A stretch of DNA of 64,000 nucleotides. Source: Aquitalea aquatica (GTDB taxonomy: Bacteria > Pseudomonadota > Gammaproteobacteria > Burkholderiales > Chromobacteriaceae). The stretch spans positions 1 to 64,000 of the forward strand of contig NZ_JACERN010000040.1 in NCBI RefSeq assembly GCF_013911085.1, given 5' to 3'. Of the stretch, positions 1-9,079 are shown piece by piece; positions within the stretch are counted from its first letter, which is position 1, and each line of letters starts with the position of its first letter. Below the pieces are notes generated by a model. It made no database searches. It was not told where the DNA came from and worked only from the letters and a program-made list of their open reading frames with translations. The translations under genes and the position numbers were made by a program.

Positions 1-74
1 CTTTCTCCCTGCTGTTTCATTGCCATGATGAACCCGCGTTCTTCGGCACTTAGGTGCTCATAAGTTCTTTGCAT
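1..74 (-). CDS. IS30-family transposase, N-terminal fragment (rest beyond the window)
   Basis: Reading the minus strand from the ATG at 74-72 gives 24 residues, beginning MQRTYEHLSAEERGFIMAMK, before the window ends. The pattern Tyr-x-His-Leu-Ser-x-Glu-Glu-Arg followed by a helix is the usual start of the helix-turn-helix N-terminus of IS30 transposases. The catalytic DDE domain would lie outside the window, so whether the gene is intact cannot be judged. The call rests on motif recognition over a short stretch. Confidence 0.55.
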   Translation of the reverse strand, partial: MQRTYEHLSAEERGFIMAMKQQGE

Positions 75-118
75 GCAACAACTTAACCTTTAATTGGTTC
101 GTGTTGCACTTGGCCCTT
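1..118 (-). mobile_element. End of an IS30-family insertion sequence, cut by the window edge
   Basis: The first bases hold the start of an IS30-type transposase read on the minus strand, plus about 45 bases of terminal non-coding DNA. The bases between the transposase start (74) and about 118 contain the GTGTTGCACTT motif (minus strand AAGTGCAACAC), which I associate with the ends of many IS30-family elements. The exact end and the target duplication cannot be set from one end; 118 is an estimate. A dispersed hairpin repeat follows directly at 128-190, so the element may have jumped into or next to that repeat. Confidence 0.55.
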
Positions 119-127
119 GAAACCGCC

Positions 128-190
128 GTACTTTCTTTTCGGCGAAGCAAAAGAAAGTACCTCGACGGCGGGGCGAGACCCGCAAAGTTG
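128..190 (-). repeat. Dispersed hairpin repeat, copy 1
   Basis: About 60 bases that recur, in the opposite orientation, at 9017-9079. The core is a perfect inverted repeat: 12-base arms at 128-139 (GTACTTTCTTTT) and 149-160 (AAAAGAAAGTAC) around a 9-base loop, CGGCGAAGC. The flank CGGCGGGGCGAGACCCGC is also shared. The second copy has GTCC/GGAC where this one has GTAC/GTAC, so pairing is kept while the bases change. No coding function is supported. Confidence 0.7.
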
Positions 191-214
191 TCTTTGTCTT
201 TGTCTTTGTCTTTG
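191..214. repeat. Hexanucleotide tandem repeat, four TCTTTG units
   Basis: Four perfect copies of TCTTTG stand side by side, preceded by a partial unit. They lie between the hairpin repeat and the valS terminator and are not inside a supported gene. Such a tract can change length by slippage; no phase-variable gene is visible beside it. Confidence 0.75.
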
Positions 215-289
215 ATTTTTTGGTGATTTTCCAAATGGGCAGCACGAAAAGTGTCATCCATGTACTCGCATATGCAGACCCCAGACGCA

Positions 290-317
290 AAAAAGCCCAC
301 CAAACGGTGGGCTTTTG
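290..317 (-). terminator. Rho-independent terminator of valS
   Basis: An inverted repeat AAAAGCCCACC-AAAC-GGTGGGCTTTT lies about 20 bases past the valS stop codon. On the minus strand the stem is followed by a run of T, as expected for intrinsic termination. Confidence 0.85.
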
Positions 318-335
318 CATGCGGGATGAAGCCAA

Positions 336-3167
336 TCAGGCCAGCTTGGCCAGCTGTACTTTCACCTTCTCCATCTTGTCATTCAGCTCCGCCAGCTGCG
401 CCTTGTCGCGCTCCACCAGATGCGCCGGGGCCTTGTCCACATAGCCCGGTTTTTCCAGCTTGGCGGTCAGCTTGGCCAGCTCGGCGTCCAGCTTGCCCAG
501 CTCCTTGGTGAGGCGAGCGGTTTCGGCGGCCTTGTCCACTTCCACCTTCAACATCAGGCGGGCGTTGCCGGACATGGCGACCGGGGCGTCGTCTGCCGGC
601 AGGGTGGCGACGATGCTGCCTTCGGTCAGGCGGGCCAGCAGCTTCAGGTAAGGGATGAAGTCCGCTACCGAGGCATCGCTGGTTTCAATGAACAGCGGGG
701 CCTTGACGGCCGGGCCGATGCCCATTTCGCCACGCAGATTGCGCACAGCGTTGACCATGTCCTTGAAGGCATCCATGCGGGCATTGGCCTCGGCATTGAT
801 CTTCTCCGGCACGGCTACCGGCCATTGCGCCAGCATGATGGAGTCGGTGTGCTTGGCATTGGCCAGCGGGGCCACGGTTTGCCACAGCTCTTCGGTGATG
901 AAGGGCATCAGCGGGTGAGTCAGGCGCAGGGCCACTTCCAGCACGCGCACGATGGTGCGGCGAGTAGCGCGCTGTTGGGCTTCGTTGCCGTTTTGCAGCT
1001 GAACCTTGGCCAGCTCAACATACCAGTCGCAGTACTCGTTCCAGATGAATTCGTAAATGATCTGGGCGGCCAGGTCGAAACGGTAGGTTTCCAGCGCATT
1101 GGTGACGTCGGCCTCAGCCTGTTGCAGGCGGCCGATGATCCACTGGTCGACAAAGCTGAACTCCAGCGGCAGGCTTTCGTCCTGGCCGCAGTCCTTGCCT
1201 TCCACGTTCATCATCACGAAGCGGGTGGCGTTCCACAGCTTGTTGCAGAAGTTGCGGTAGCCTTCGGCGCGCTTGAAGTCGAAGTTGACGCTGCGGCCCA
1301 GGGTGGCGTAGCTGGCCATGGTGAAACGCAAGGCGTCGGTACCATAGGCCGGGATGCCTTCCGGGAACAGCTTTTCGGTGGCCTTGGCAATCTGCGGGGC
1401 TTTTTCCGGGCGGCGCAGGCCGGTGGTGCGCTTTTCCACCAGCGGCTCAAGGGCGATGCCGTCGATCAGGTCCACCGGGTCGATCACATTGCCCTCGGAC
1501 TTGGACATCTTCTTGCCTTCGTGGTCGCGCACCATGCCGTGGATGTACACGTCACGGAAGGGCACCTTGCCGGTGAAGTGCTTGGTCATCATGATCATCC
1601 GGGCGACCCAGAAGAAGATGATTTCATAACCGGTCACCAGCACATTGGAGGTGACAAAGGCGTTCAGCTCCGGCGTTTCTTCCGGCCAGCCGAGAGTGGA
1701 GAACGGCACCAGGGCGGAGGAGAACCAGGTGTCCAGCACGTCCTGTTCGCGGCGCAGGGTCTTGCCCGGGGCTTGTGCCTGGGCTTCGGCTTCGCTGCGG
1801 GCGACGATGATGTTGCCGTCTTCGTCGTACCAGGCCGGGATCTGGTGGCCCCACCACAGCTGGCGGCTGATGCACCAGTCCTGGATGTTGTTCATCCACT
1901 GGTTGTAGGTGTTGACCCAGTTTTCCGGGATGAAGCGCACTTCGCCGGACTGTACTGCGTCGATGGCCTTGGCGGCGATGGACTGGCCGGTGGGGTCGGG
2001 CTGGCCATCTTTATCTACGGCCACCTTGTCCATGGCGACAAACCACTGGTCGGTCAGCAAGGGTTCGATGACGGAGCCGGTACGGTCGCCACGCGGCACC
2101 ATCAGCTTGTGCGGTTTGGTTTCCAGCAGCAGGCCCTGGGCTTCCAGATCGGCCAGCATGGCTTTACGGGCGGCGCTGGTGCTGAGGCCGGCATAGGCGG
2201 CCGGCAGGTCGATGGTACCTTGTACCGAGCCGTCAAAGCCGAACACCTGGGCGCGGGCCAGCATGGTGGCTTCCAGGCTCATCACGTTGATCAGCTGGGT
2301 GCTGTGACGCTTGCCCACCTGATAGTCGTTGAAGTCGTGCGCCGGGGTGATCTTGACGAAGCCGGTGCCAAAGGCAGCATCCACATAGTCGTCGGCAATC
2401 ACCGGGATGGTGCGGCCGGTCAGCGGCAGCTCCAGCTGTTTGCCCAGCAGGTGCTGGTAGCGTTCGTCAGTGGGGTTGATGGCTACGGCCACGTCGCCCA
2501 GCAGGGTTTCCGGACGGGTGGTGGCGACAGTGACAAACTCGTCGCTACCGACTACCGGGTATTTGATGTGCCACATGTGGCCGTCTTCTTCCTCGGAAAC
2601 CACTTCGAGGTCGGAGATGGCGGTGCCCAGTTTCGGGTCCCAGTTGGACAGGCGCTTGCCACGGTAGATCAGGCCTTGCTCGAACAGGCGGACGAAGACT
2701 TCGGTCACCACTTCGGCGCGGGTGTCGTCCATGGTGAAGTATTCACGGCTCCAGTCCACCGAGCAGCCCACGCGGCGCATCTGGCTGGTAATGGTGCCGC
2801 CGGATTTTTCCTTCCACTCCCACACCTTGGCGGTAAAGGCTTCGCGGCCCATGTCGTGGCGGTTGATGCCCTGCTCGGCCAACTGGCGTTCCACCACGAT
2901 CTGGGTGGCGATGCCGGCGTGGTCGGTGCCAGGAATCCACACCGTGTTGTCGCCCTTCATGCGGTAGTAGCGGGTCAGGCCATCCATGATGGTCTGGTTG
3001 AAGGCGTGGCCCATGTGCAGGGTGCCGGTGACATTGGGCGGCGGCAGCTGGATGGCGAAGGACGGCTTGGTGGTGTCCATGCTCGGCTTGAAGTAGCCGG
3101 CCTGTTCCCATTGTTGGTACCAGCGACGTTCGATATCGCCCGGTTCAAAGCTCTTGGCAAGTTCCAT
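336..3167 (-). CDS. valS: Valine--tRNA ligase
   Basis: Class I aminoacyl-tRNA synthetase that charges tRNA(Val) with valine in the cytoplasm and edits mischarged threonine. The 943-residue length fits the family (E. coli about 951). The HIGH signature appears as HMGH at residues 51-54 within [13 protein letters not shown], and the KMSKS loop is seen near residue 552. The last 70 or so residues are rich in Lys, Glu and Leu and form the C-terminal coiled coil typical of ValRS. The ATG at 3167 gives the expected MELAKSFEP start. It is a single-gene unit, divergent from the diguanylate cyclase, with a terminator at 290-317. The long open frame on the opposite strand (420-3194) is a shadow of this GC-rich gene. 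Confidence 0.98.
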   Translation of the reverse strand: MELAKSFEPGDIERRWYQQWEQAGYFKPSMDTTKPSFAIQLPPPNVTGTLHMGHAFNQTIMDGLTRYYRMKGDNTVWIPGTDHAGIATQIVVERQLAEQGINRHDMGREAFTAKVWEWKEKSGGTITSQMRRVGCSVDWSREYFTMDDTRAEVVTEVFVRLFEQGLIYRGKRLSNWDPKLGTAISDLEVVSEEEDGHMWHIKYPVVGSDEFVTVATTRPETLLGDVAVAINPTDERYQHLLGKQLELPLTGRTIPVIADDYVDAAFGTGFVKITPAHDFNDYQVGKRHSTQLINVMSLEATMLARAQVFGFDGSVQGTIDLPAAYAGLSTSAARKAMLADLEAQGLLLETKPHKLMVPRGDRTGSVIEPLLTDQWFVAMDKVAVDKDGQPDPTGQSIAAKAIDAVQSGEVRFIPENWVNTYNQWMNNIQDWCISRQLWWGHQIPAWYDEDGNIIVARSEAEAQAQAPGKTLRREQDVLDTWFSSALVPFSTLGWPEETPELNAFVTSNVLVTGYEIIFFWVARMIMMTKHFTGKVPFRDVYIHGMVRDHEGKKMSKSEGNVIDPVDLIDGIALEPLVEKRTTGLRRPEKAPQIAKATEKLFPEGIPAYGTDALRFTMASYATLGRSVNFDFKRAEGYRNFCNKLWNATRFVMMNVEGKDCGQDESLPLEFSFVDQWIIGRLQQAEADVTNALETYRFDLAAQIIYEFIWNEYCDWYVELAKVQLQNGNEAQQRATRRTIVRVLEVALRLTHPLMPFITEELWQTVAPLANAKHTDSIMLAQWPVAVPEKINAEANARMDAFKDMVNAVRNLRGEMGIGPAVKAPLFIETSDASVADFIPYLKLLARLTEGSIVATLPADDAPVAMSGNARLMLKVEVDKAAETARLTKELGKLDAELAKLTAKLEKPGYVDKAPAHLVERDKAQLAELNDKMEKVKVQLAKLA

Positions 3168-3206
3168 GGTGGTGAATGGTGTGTCTTATGCTGAAAAAAT
3201 GGGTCG

Positions 3207-3212
3207 ATTATA
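3207..3212 (-). promoter_or_regulatory. Probable -10 box of valS (TATAAT)
   Basis: On the minus strand a perfect TATAAT lies 40 bases upstream of the valS ATG, within GGGTATAATCG. I do not see a convincing -35 box at the usual spacing, so only the -10 element is claimed. Confidence 0.45.
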
Positions 3213-3342
3213 CCCTTTTTTGCGGTGTTCTCCGAGCCGGCAGCCATTCGCCACGGTGGTATTTGTCATGCAAGGTTTACTGACAGATAGGCCAGCTTCG
3301 ACAATAATGAACATACTTCTCTTGACCGACAGCAAAATACCC

Positions 3343-4614
3343 ATGAGCACGGCCGCCCCGCGCATTCTTGTCATCGAAGACAGCCTGATGTTGATTCGTC
3401 CGCTATGCCGCATGGTCAACAAGCAAGGCTTTGTTGCGGTTCCTGTGACCAGCATGGCCGAAGTCCGCCAGGCGCTGGCAGACGACCCGCGCTTCATGGC
3501 TGCCGTGGCTGATTATTGCCTGCCGGACGCACCCAGCGGCGAGGTGCTGCCGCTCTTGCTGGAAAACCGCATTCCCACCGTGGTGCTGACCGCACATAAC
3601 GACATGCAGACCCGCGAGCGGGTTTTGAGCATGCCAGTGGTGGACTACATCCCTAAGGAAAGCCCATCCGCCTTTGAATACGTGATGAAGATGCTGCGCC
3701 GCATCCGCATCAATCCCGGCATCAAGGTGCTGGTGGTGGACGATTCACAAGCGGTGCGCCAGTTCTTGCGCCTGCAACTGGAGCGCCATCTGTATCAGGT
3801 ACTGGAAGCTGCCGACGCCGAAGAGGCGCTGGGCATTCTGCGGCGCGAAACCGGCATCAAGCTGGTGCTGACCGATCACGACATGCCGGGCATGGACGGG
3901 GTGCGCATGACCAGCACCGTGCGCCGCTTCCTCGACCACACCCGCCTGGCCATCATCGGCATTTCCGGCAGCCAGGACCCCACCATGACCGCCCGCTTCA
4001 TCAAGGCCGGGGCGGATGACTATCTGCAAAAGCCCTTCAACTACGAAGAATTCTTCTGCCGCGTCACCCGCAACGTGGAGTTTGTGGAAAACCTGCAGGC
4101 CCTACAGGAATCCGCCAACAAGGACCCGCTATGCGGCCTGTCAAACCGCCGCCACTTTTTCGAACAGGTGGACGGATTGCGCCACAACTACAGCGTGGCG
4201 GTACTGGACATCGACCTGTTCAAGCGCATCAACGATGGCTTTGGCCATGATATTGGCGACCGGGTGATCTGCCAGACTGCGCGCTTGCTGGAGTCGTTTT
4301 TCCCGGACGACATCATCGCCCGCTTCGGAGGCGAAGAGTTTGTCATCCTGGCGCAGCCCATGGACGCCCCCGGCATGCTGCGTCAGCTGGACAAGCTGCG
4401 GCGGGCGCTGGCCAATCTCTGCATCAGCACGCCGCTGGGTGATCTGCGCTTTACCGTCAGCATCGGCATGGCCGCCGCCGAGGAGGCCGATATCGGCACC
4501 CTACTGAAACAGGCCGACAACTATCTGTACCAGGCCAAGCACAATGGCCGCAATCAGGTATGCGGCGGCATCATCGACCAGGCCAGCGACCAGGCATCCG
4601 TGGTATCGGCATAA
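3343..4614 (+). CDS. Response regulator with two receiver domains and a GGDEF (diguanylate cyclase) domain
   Basis: Predicted cytoplasmic signalling enzyme of 423 residues that makes cyclic di-GMP from GTP in response to phosphorylation. Receiver 1 (about 6-118) has the phosphoacceptor in VADYCLP (Asp57); receiver 2 (about 127-243) has Asp178 in LTDHDMPGMDG and the conserved Lys230 in LQKPF. The GGDEF domain (about 260-415) carries an intact GGEEF at 329-333, so it should be active. The usual RxxD inhibitory site reads FPDD, so product feedback is probably weak or absent. An upstream in-frame ATG at 3307 would add 12 residues; 3343 was chosen because it leads directly into the receiver fold. 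No histidine kinase lies beside it, so the partner is unknown. Confidence 0.9.
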   Translation: MSTAAPRILVIEDSLMLIRPLCRMVNKQGFVAVPVTSMAEVRQALADDPRFMAAVADYCLPDAPSGEVLPLLLENRIPTVVLTAHNDMQTRERVLSMPVVDYIPKESPSAFEYVMKMLRRIRINPGIKVLVVDDSQAVRQFLRLQLERHLYQVLEAADAEEALGILRRETGIKLVLTDHDMPGMDGVRMTSTVRRFLDHTRLAIIGISGSQDPTMTARFIKAGADDYLQKPFNYEEFFCRVTRNVEFVENLQALQESANKDPLCGLSNRRHFFEQVDGLRHNYSVAVLDIDLFKRINDGFGHDIGDRVICQTARLLESFFPDDIIARFGGEEFVILAQPMDAPGMLRQLDKLRRALANLCISTPLGDLRFTVSIGMAAAEEADIGTLLKQADNYLYQAKHNGRNQVCGGIIDQASDQASVVSA

Positions 4615-4620
4615 AAATAA

Positions 4621-4641
4621 GGGGGAAGCCCTCCCCCTTTA
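4621..4641 (+). terminator. Terminator between convergent genes
   Basis: GGGGGA-AGCCC-TCCCCC followed by TTT, seven bases past the cyclase stop. A stretch of A on its left side may let it also serve the SMR gene coming from the right. Confidence 0.7.
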
Positions 4642-4676
4642 CCTGCACCAATGTGGCGAACTGTGCCGCACAGCGC

Positions 4677-5012
4677 TCAATGACTGGATGACTTGGAAAA
4701 CAGGTTCAGCACCAGCACCCCACCCATGATCATGCCAATGCCGATCATGGCCGGCACATCCAGCTTTTGCCCGTATAGCTGCCAGGCCACCAGCGACACC
4801 AGCACGATGCCCACACCAGACCAGATGGCGTACACCACCCCCACCGGCACATGGCGCAGGGTCAGCGACAGCATGTAAAAGGAAATCATGTAGCCGATGG
4901 CCGTGACCAGCGACGGCCCCAGCCGGGTAAAGCCCTCGGTCAGCTTCATCGACGAGGTAGCCACCACCTCGGACAGAATGGCTACCGACAGGAAAATCCA
5001 TGCATTATTCAT
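4677..5012 (-). CDS. Small multidrug resistance (SMR) family transporter, EmrE/SugE type
   Basis: 111-residue inner-membrane protein with four hydrophobic segments, expected to work as an antiparallel dimer exchanging protons for cationic compounds. The essential membrane-embedded glutamate is present at position 15 (AILSEVVATSSMK, matching Glu14 of EmrE). The central VPVGVVYAIWSGVG is typical of the drug-transporting rather than guanidinium-transporting branch, though I cannot separate these firmly. The ATG at 5012 was chosen because the longer frame adds only a non-homologous leader that lies inside the PACE gene. It begins two bases after the PACE gene stops, so the two are co-transcribed and probably translationally coupled. 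Confidence 0.93.
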   Translation of the reverse strand: MNNAWIFLSVAILSEVVATSSMKLTEGFTRLGPSLVTAIGYMISFYMLSLTLRHVPVGVVYAIWSGVGIVLVSLVAWQLYGQKLDVPAMIGIGMIMGGVLVLNLFSKSSSH

Positions 5013-5014
5013 CT

Positions 5015-5485
5015 TCACTCTCCCGCAACGCCCTCGGCGCGAAGCCGGGCAGTATGCCTGCGCTGTATGACACGCAAACGAATTCGGTCGTAAGCCAGAT
5101 TGAACACATAGGTATAAGGCAGGAAGAAGGCAAAAAAGCCCAGATCCAGCAAAAATGCCTGCCACAGCGACACCGCCAGCCACCACGCCGCCAAGGGCAC
5201 CAGCATCACCACCAGCCCTCCTTCAAACAGCAAGGCATGCGCGCTGCGGACCCACACCGTGCGCGTCAGCCCCCAGCGCCGTTCCGCTCGCTCGAACAGG
5301 GCGTTGAACAGCATGTTGAACAACATGGCCACCGTAGACATCATCAGCGCCAGCACACCCATATGCCCCAGCCCGGTGTCCATCACCAGCGAGGCCAGCG
5401 GCACCAGCAGGATCATCGCGCACAGCTCGTATAGCACGGCATGGAAAATCCGCTCGCTGACAGGCTTGTCGTGTTGCGTCTGCAT
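5015..5485 (-). CDS. PACE-family (AceI-like) antimicrobial efflux protein
   Basis: 156-residue membrane protein with two tandem bacterial transmembrane-pair units, four helices in all. It resembles AceI, the chlorhexidine efflux protein of Acinetobacter: FHAVLYE places Glu20 where AceI has its essential Glu15, and FNMLFN, FEGGLVV and the FNLAYDRI end match family signatures. Expected role is proton-driven export of biocides or of natural polyamines. The ATG at 5485 is preceded by AGAGGTGA, a good ribosome binding site; the upstream ATG at 5533 is not. The gene is followed at once by the SMR gene and read away from a LysR-type regulator, the same arrangement as aceI and aceR. Confidence 0.88.
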   Translation of the reverse strand: MQTQHDKPVSERIFHAVLYELCAMILLVPLASLVMDTGLGHMGVLALMMSTVAMLFNMLFNALFERAERRWGLTRTVWVRSAHALLFEGGLVVMLVPLAAWWLAVSLWQAFLLDLGFFAFFLPYTYVFNLAYDRIRLRVIQRRHTARLRAEGVAGE

Positions 5486-5585
5486 GGTGTCACCTCTAGG
5501 TAATGCTGCTGAGTGGCTCGAATCGGGTGACATTGTGATTGGTTTGACGGATAGTTAAAAAATAAAACCCATCGGAAAGTCCGAT

Positions 5586-6452
5586 ATGTCACTGTCGCTA
5601 GACGCCATCGCCGCCTTCAGTAGCGCCGCCGAACTGGGCTCGTTTTCTGCTGCCGCCCGTCGCCTGGGCAAGAGCCAGTCCACCATCAGCGAAGCCATCG
5701 CCAATCTGGAAATCGACCTGGGCGTCAGCCTGTTCGAGCGCAGCGGCCGCCAGCCGGTACTCACCCCTGCCGGGCAGCAGCTGCTCAGCCATGCCCGCCA
5801 GCTACTGGATGCCAGCGACGCGCTGGGCCGGGTGGCCGGCCTGTTGGGCGGCGGGCTGGAACCACGGCTGACCATTGTGCTATCCGACACCTTCCAGTCG
5901 CAGGCGCTGGAGCAGATGCTGCATCGTTTCGAGCAGCAGTTTCCGGCGCTGGAACTGGAAACGCTGGTGGCAGAAAAAGAAGACGTGATCGACCTGGTGG
6001 AAAGTGGCCGCGCCCAATTGGGTTTTGTCTCGGGCCTGGCACGCTATCCGGCCGACATCGGCCATTACCCCATGGCAGATGCCAGCCAGAGCAATCTGTA
6101 TGTGGCCAGTGGCCACCCGCTGGCGACACTGCCGGAAGTCAGCCGCGAACAACTGGCGGCCGAGCGCGAGCTGCGGCTGAACACCTACTACGGCCCACCC
6201 AGCGCCACGCTGAGCGCACGCTGCTGGTCTGCCCCCAGCTATCTGCTGCTACTGGAAATGACACGGCTGGGTTTTGGCTGGGCCGAACTGCCCTGCTGGC
6301 TGGCGGTAAACTTTGGTGGGGATGAACTACAAGCGCTGAATGTGGCCGGCTGGCCCAAATCAGTCCGGGTGGACCTGGTGTGGTCGCAAGCCCGCCAGCC
6401 CGGCCGGGCGGCGGCATGGGTGCTGGCGCAGTTGATGGGGACGGGGGGATAG
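5586..6452 (+). CDS. LysR-family transcriptional regulator, probable regulator of the efflux operon
   Basis: 288-residue DNA-binding protein. The N-terminal winged helix-turn-helix (about 5-62) shows the family pattern AAFSSAAELGSFSAAARRLG followed by QSTISEAIANLE. The rest (about 90-285) is the LysR substrate-binding fold that senses a small effector. The start follows GGAAAG at a workable distance. It is divergent from the PACE-SMR operon with 100 bases between the two start codons, so it most likely binds there and controls efflux expression, as AceR does for aceI. The effector is not predictable; a cationic biocide or polyamine is the simplest guess. Confidence 0.9.
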   Translation: MSLSLDAIAAFSSAAELGSFSAAARRLGKSQSTISEAIANLEIDLGVSLFERSGRQPVLTPAGQQLLSHARQLLDASDALGRVAGLLGGGLEPRLTIVLSDTFQSQALEQMLHRFEQQFPALELETLVAEKEDVIDLVESGRAQLGFVSGLARYPADIGHYPMADASQSNLYVASGHPLATLPEVSREQLAAERELRLNTYYGPPSATLSARCWSAPSYLLLLEMTRLGFGWAELPCWLAVNFGGDELQALNVAGWPKSVRVDLVWSQARQPGRAAAWVLAQLMGTGG

Positions 6453-6799
6453 CGGGTGTGCCGCAGAAATGCGAGCGGCGTCCTGTAAACCAAGTGCCGG
6501 TATCGATTTGTCAGACAGCACGCTGGGTAGTTGGATTCCTGATTAGGGACAAGAAAGTTTTATGCCAATGCGTTAGCATGGCTGCTGACGGCTAGGAGCT
6601 GCCGGTCGAGAAATACAGCTTCGGAGCGGCCCATATACAAGCGCCGTCTAGGTGTTGGTGCACAATTGAGAAATAACAACGTGCCCACATTGAATCTCGA
6701 AAAATATTCACCGGATCTGGATGAGCAAGTACGCCAGTGATTCAACCCGAACGTCGTACAGCCGGAAGAGCCTGCTGGATTAAGTGCCAAATAAAGTAA
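6453..6799. other. Non-coding left flank of the accessory island
   Basis: About 350 bases with base composition unlike the genes to the left and no open frame that looks real. I see no tRNA, integrase or clear attachment site. A weak A-rich stretch (AAATAAAGTAA) just before the NTPase start is the only ribosome-binding-like feature. The composition shift at about 6540 marks the probable left edge of foreign DNA. Confidence 0.5.
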
Positions 6800-8536
6800 A
6801 TGATGATCAAACAATCTAAAACGCAGTTGATCTCGCTAATCAACAACGCCGACATAAAGGTCTTCGCGTTGGTTGGCGCATGGGGTACCGGCAAAACCCA
6901 CCTCTGGAACGAGATTCGCAAAGAGTCGCAAAACCCGATTGTCGAAGGCGCGCGCTACGTTTCCCTTTTTGGCTTGAAAGACATCAATCAGCTCAAACTC
7001 AAGGTAGTTCAAAGCGCGCTTCCAATAGGCGGAGAGAGTAGCGCACTGACAGAAATTCTAACGAAAACCTGGCAACACAGTCGCGAAGCCTTGAAGAAGG
7101 TTCACGAGGGGTTTTCTGCGCTCGACGAACTTACGCTAGTAGCTGTTCCTGTCGCCCTGCGTAATCGATTCGTAGTTGTCGACGACATCGAGCGCAAGCA
7201 TGCTTCATTGTCAGTTGACGAGGTCTTGGGCTTCGTCGACGAGTACTCTCAGAATTTTGGTACACGATTCCTCTTGATTCTCAACGCGGACCAGTTCTCC
7301 TTGTCCGCTGACACTGAGCTCTGGACAACATTTCGAGAGAAAGTGGTCGAAGAAGAACTTCGATTCACACCGACACCCGAAGAGGCGTTTGACATCGCGG
7401 TTCCGGACTTGACGAGTCCTTATCGAAAAATGGCTAGGACTGCGGTGGAGGCGTGCGGAATCACTAATATCCGGATCATCCGTAAGGCTTACCGTCATGT
7501 GGTTCGGCTCCTTGGTGAGACCGGAGATATGCCTCTTGCAATACAAGCAAGAACGGTCCCCTCGATTGTGCTCATTTCTGCCATTGCAAACAAAGCTATC
7601 AAGAATGGACCGACTTTGGAGTATGTCGCAGGCTACAATCGAGGCGATGGCGAGTTTATTAAGCACTACATTGAGCAGAAAAGTGATGTGTCAAAGGAGA
7701 GTGGTGAGGAATCCACACCCGCTGCATGGAAAGTGCTTCTGTCAAAGCTAGGGATCAATTCTTCGGGCGAATTTGAAGAATTGGTTGTCGCCTTTGTTCG
7801 CGATGGAAGCCATGACGCAAACGCGGTTGAGGCCATTATCCAGGGCTACCAACACAACATGAATCGCCTCGAAGCTAGAAATCTCGCGGATGTATTTTTT
7901 GAACGTTTCAATTGGGCTGTTACAGATAGCGACACCGATCTGGTCTCTGATGCGGTCAAGCTCATTACCCGAGTCGCTGACCTTGATCCCTACACTGTCA
8001 CGGCACTAGGAAAGCAGATAGTTGATCTACCTGATGGTGTGAAACTTGAAAAAGAATTGATTGATGGTTGGTTGGCTTACTTTGAGACTATCCCTGACAA
8101 GACTGAATTTACGATATCACCGTACAAACGGCCGCTACACCCAAGAATTAAATCCGCAATAGACAATATGCGTGATGTTGAAACTCACAGCATGACTGTA
8201 GTCGATGCCATAAAAGTACTGATTGAGAACGACAGTTGGGGTTATAGGGAAGAAGCAGCGATGAAAGCCGCTACGATTGATGACTTCGAGAAAGCGATGC
8301 GGACGTTGAAAGGACGTGATTTCAAGCTTTTCGTACTTAAAAGTTTGGATATCCTGGAGCAGGGCCAAAACTACGAGAAGCACTTTGGTCAGGCAGGGTT
8401 GAATTTCTTGGAGGCATGTCGTCGCATTGCCAGAGCCGAGAAAGAGAACCGCTTCGGACGGTTGTTGCGAGCATTGTTTGCTGAGAGCAACGTTCCTCCG
8501 CTTTTGGCTGAGGACGAAACTGAAGCCAAACCATAG
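6800..8536 (+). CDS. KAP-like P-loop NTPase, lone accessory gene
   Basis: 578-residue soluble protein. A Walker A motif GAWGTGKT lies at residues 26-33 and a Walker B run VVVDD at 125-129, followed by IERK and by LLILNADQF, a sensor-like strand. The Trp before the P-loop (GxWGxGKT) and the YVSLFG strand after it are typical of KAP-type P-loop NTPases. The C-terminal 350 residues look helical and I recognise no nuclease or other effector domain. No transmembrane insertion is visible, unlike classical KAP proteins. The gene is AT-richer than its neighbours, alone, and flanked by non-coding repeat DNA, so horizontal gain is likely. KAP-type NTPases occur in phage exclusion (PifA of F plasmid); a defence role is inference. 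An ATG at 6803 is an equally possible start. Confidence 0.75.
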   Translation: MMIKQSKTQLISLINNADIKVFALVGAWGTGKTHLWNEIRKESQNPIVEGARYVSLFGLKDINQLKLKVVQSALPIGGESSALTEILTKTWQHSREALKKVHEGFSALDELTLVAVPVALRNRFVVVDDIERKHASLSVDEVLGFVDEYSQNFGTRFLLILNADQFSLSADTELWTTFREKVVEEELRFTPTPEEAFDIAVPDLTSPYRKMARTAVEACGITNIRIIRKAYRHVVRLLGETGDMPLAIQARTVPSIVLISAIANKAIKNGPTLEYVAGYNRGDGEFIKHYIEQKSDVSKESGEESTPAAWKVLLSKLGINSSGEFEELVVAFVRDGSHDANAVEAIIQGYQHNMNRLEARNLADVFFERFNWAVTDSDTDLVSDAVKLITRVADLDPYTVTALGKQIVDLPDGVKLEKELIDGWLAYFETIPDKTEFTISPYKRPLHPRIKSAIDNMRDVETHSMTVVDAIKVLIENDSWGYREEAAMKAATIDDFEKAMRTLKGRDFKLFVLKSLDILEQGQNYEKHFGQAGLNFLEACRRIARAEKENRFGRLLRALFAESNVPPLLAEDETEAKP

Positions 8537-8732
8537 GTATCAACAGCGGTCAACTGTTGAATAGCACTTACAGCGTCAGCTTCTGGGCACACAACCCCAT
8601 ATCGCCGATGTCGGGTATGGGTCTAAACCAGAAATTCCGTTTTCCATGTTGGCTTTGCCATACGAAGTCAGCTACATCTCCCGGACCTTACCACCGCACC
8701 GACGCAACACTTGGGCCCCATCAAGCATGCCG

Positions 8733-8947
8733 ACGGGTGGCCGGGGCGAGGTATTAAGCGCCTGCTTTGTCTGAGCGATTTGACGTTAGCAAATCGCGAG
8801 TTCAGGCGCGCCTCGCCGCGGTCAGGTCCCGGCGGGCAGCCGCAGGCCATGCTTGCTGGGTGGCCTTTAGGGATGAAAGGGATCTTTGGCCAAGCAAAGA
8901 TCCCTTTCCCGTCCGCCGCGCGGAAGCGGCAGGTAAAACATCATCCG
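8733..8947. repeat. 215-bp direct repeat, copy A
   Basis: Matches copy B at 9362-9576 over its full length without any visible gap, with scattered substitutions. It contains two perfect stem-loops: GCGATTTG (8775-8782) with CAAATCGC (8790-8797), and a 13-base stem AAAGGGATCTTTG (8876-8888) with CAAAGATCCCTTT (8895-8907). No plausible protein is encoded across it. Confidence 0.85.
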
Positions 8948-9016
8948 CGTGAGCGGATGCAAAGCCTGTTTTGACTTGGCAATGGCTACCCGACTTTCAT
9001 CCAGCCCCACTACGTT

Positions 9017-9079
9017 TAACTTCGCGGGTCTCGCCCCGCCGGCGAGGTCCTTTGCTTTTGCTTCGCCAAAAGAAAGGAC
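9017..9079 (+). repeat. Dispersed hairpin repeat, copy 2
   Basis: Shares TCGCGGGTCTCGCCCCGCC-GCGAGG and the stem-loop with copy 1 (128-190), in the opposite orientation. Here the arms are GTCCTTTGCTTTT (9047-9059) and AAAAGAAAGGAC (9068-9079) around GCTTCGCC. The third base pair is C-G rather than A-T, a compensatory change relative to copy 1; one arm also has an extra GC. Confidence 0.7.

Noticed and set aside
420-3194. 924-codon open frame on the plus strand
   Set aside because: It is antisense to valS; its translation is low-complexity His/Gly/Ala text with no motif, a shadow of high GC at third positions.
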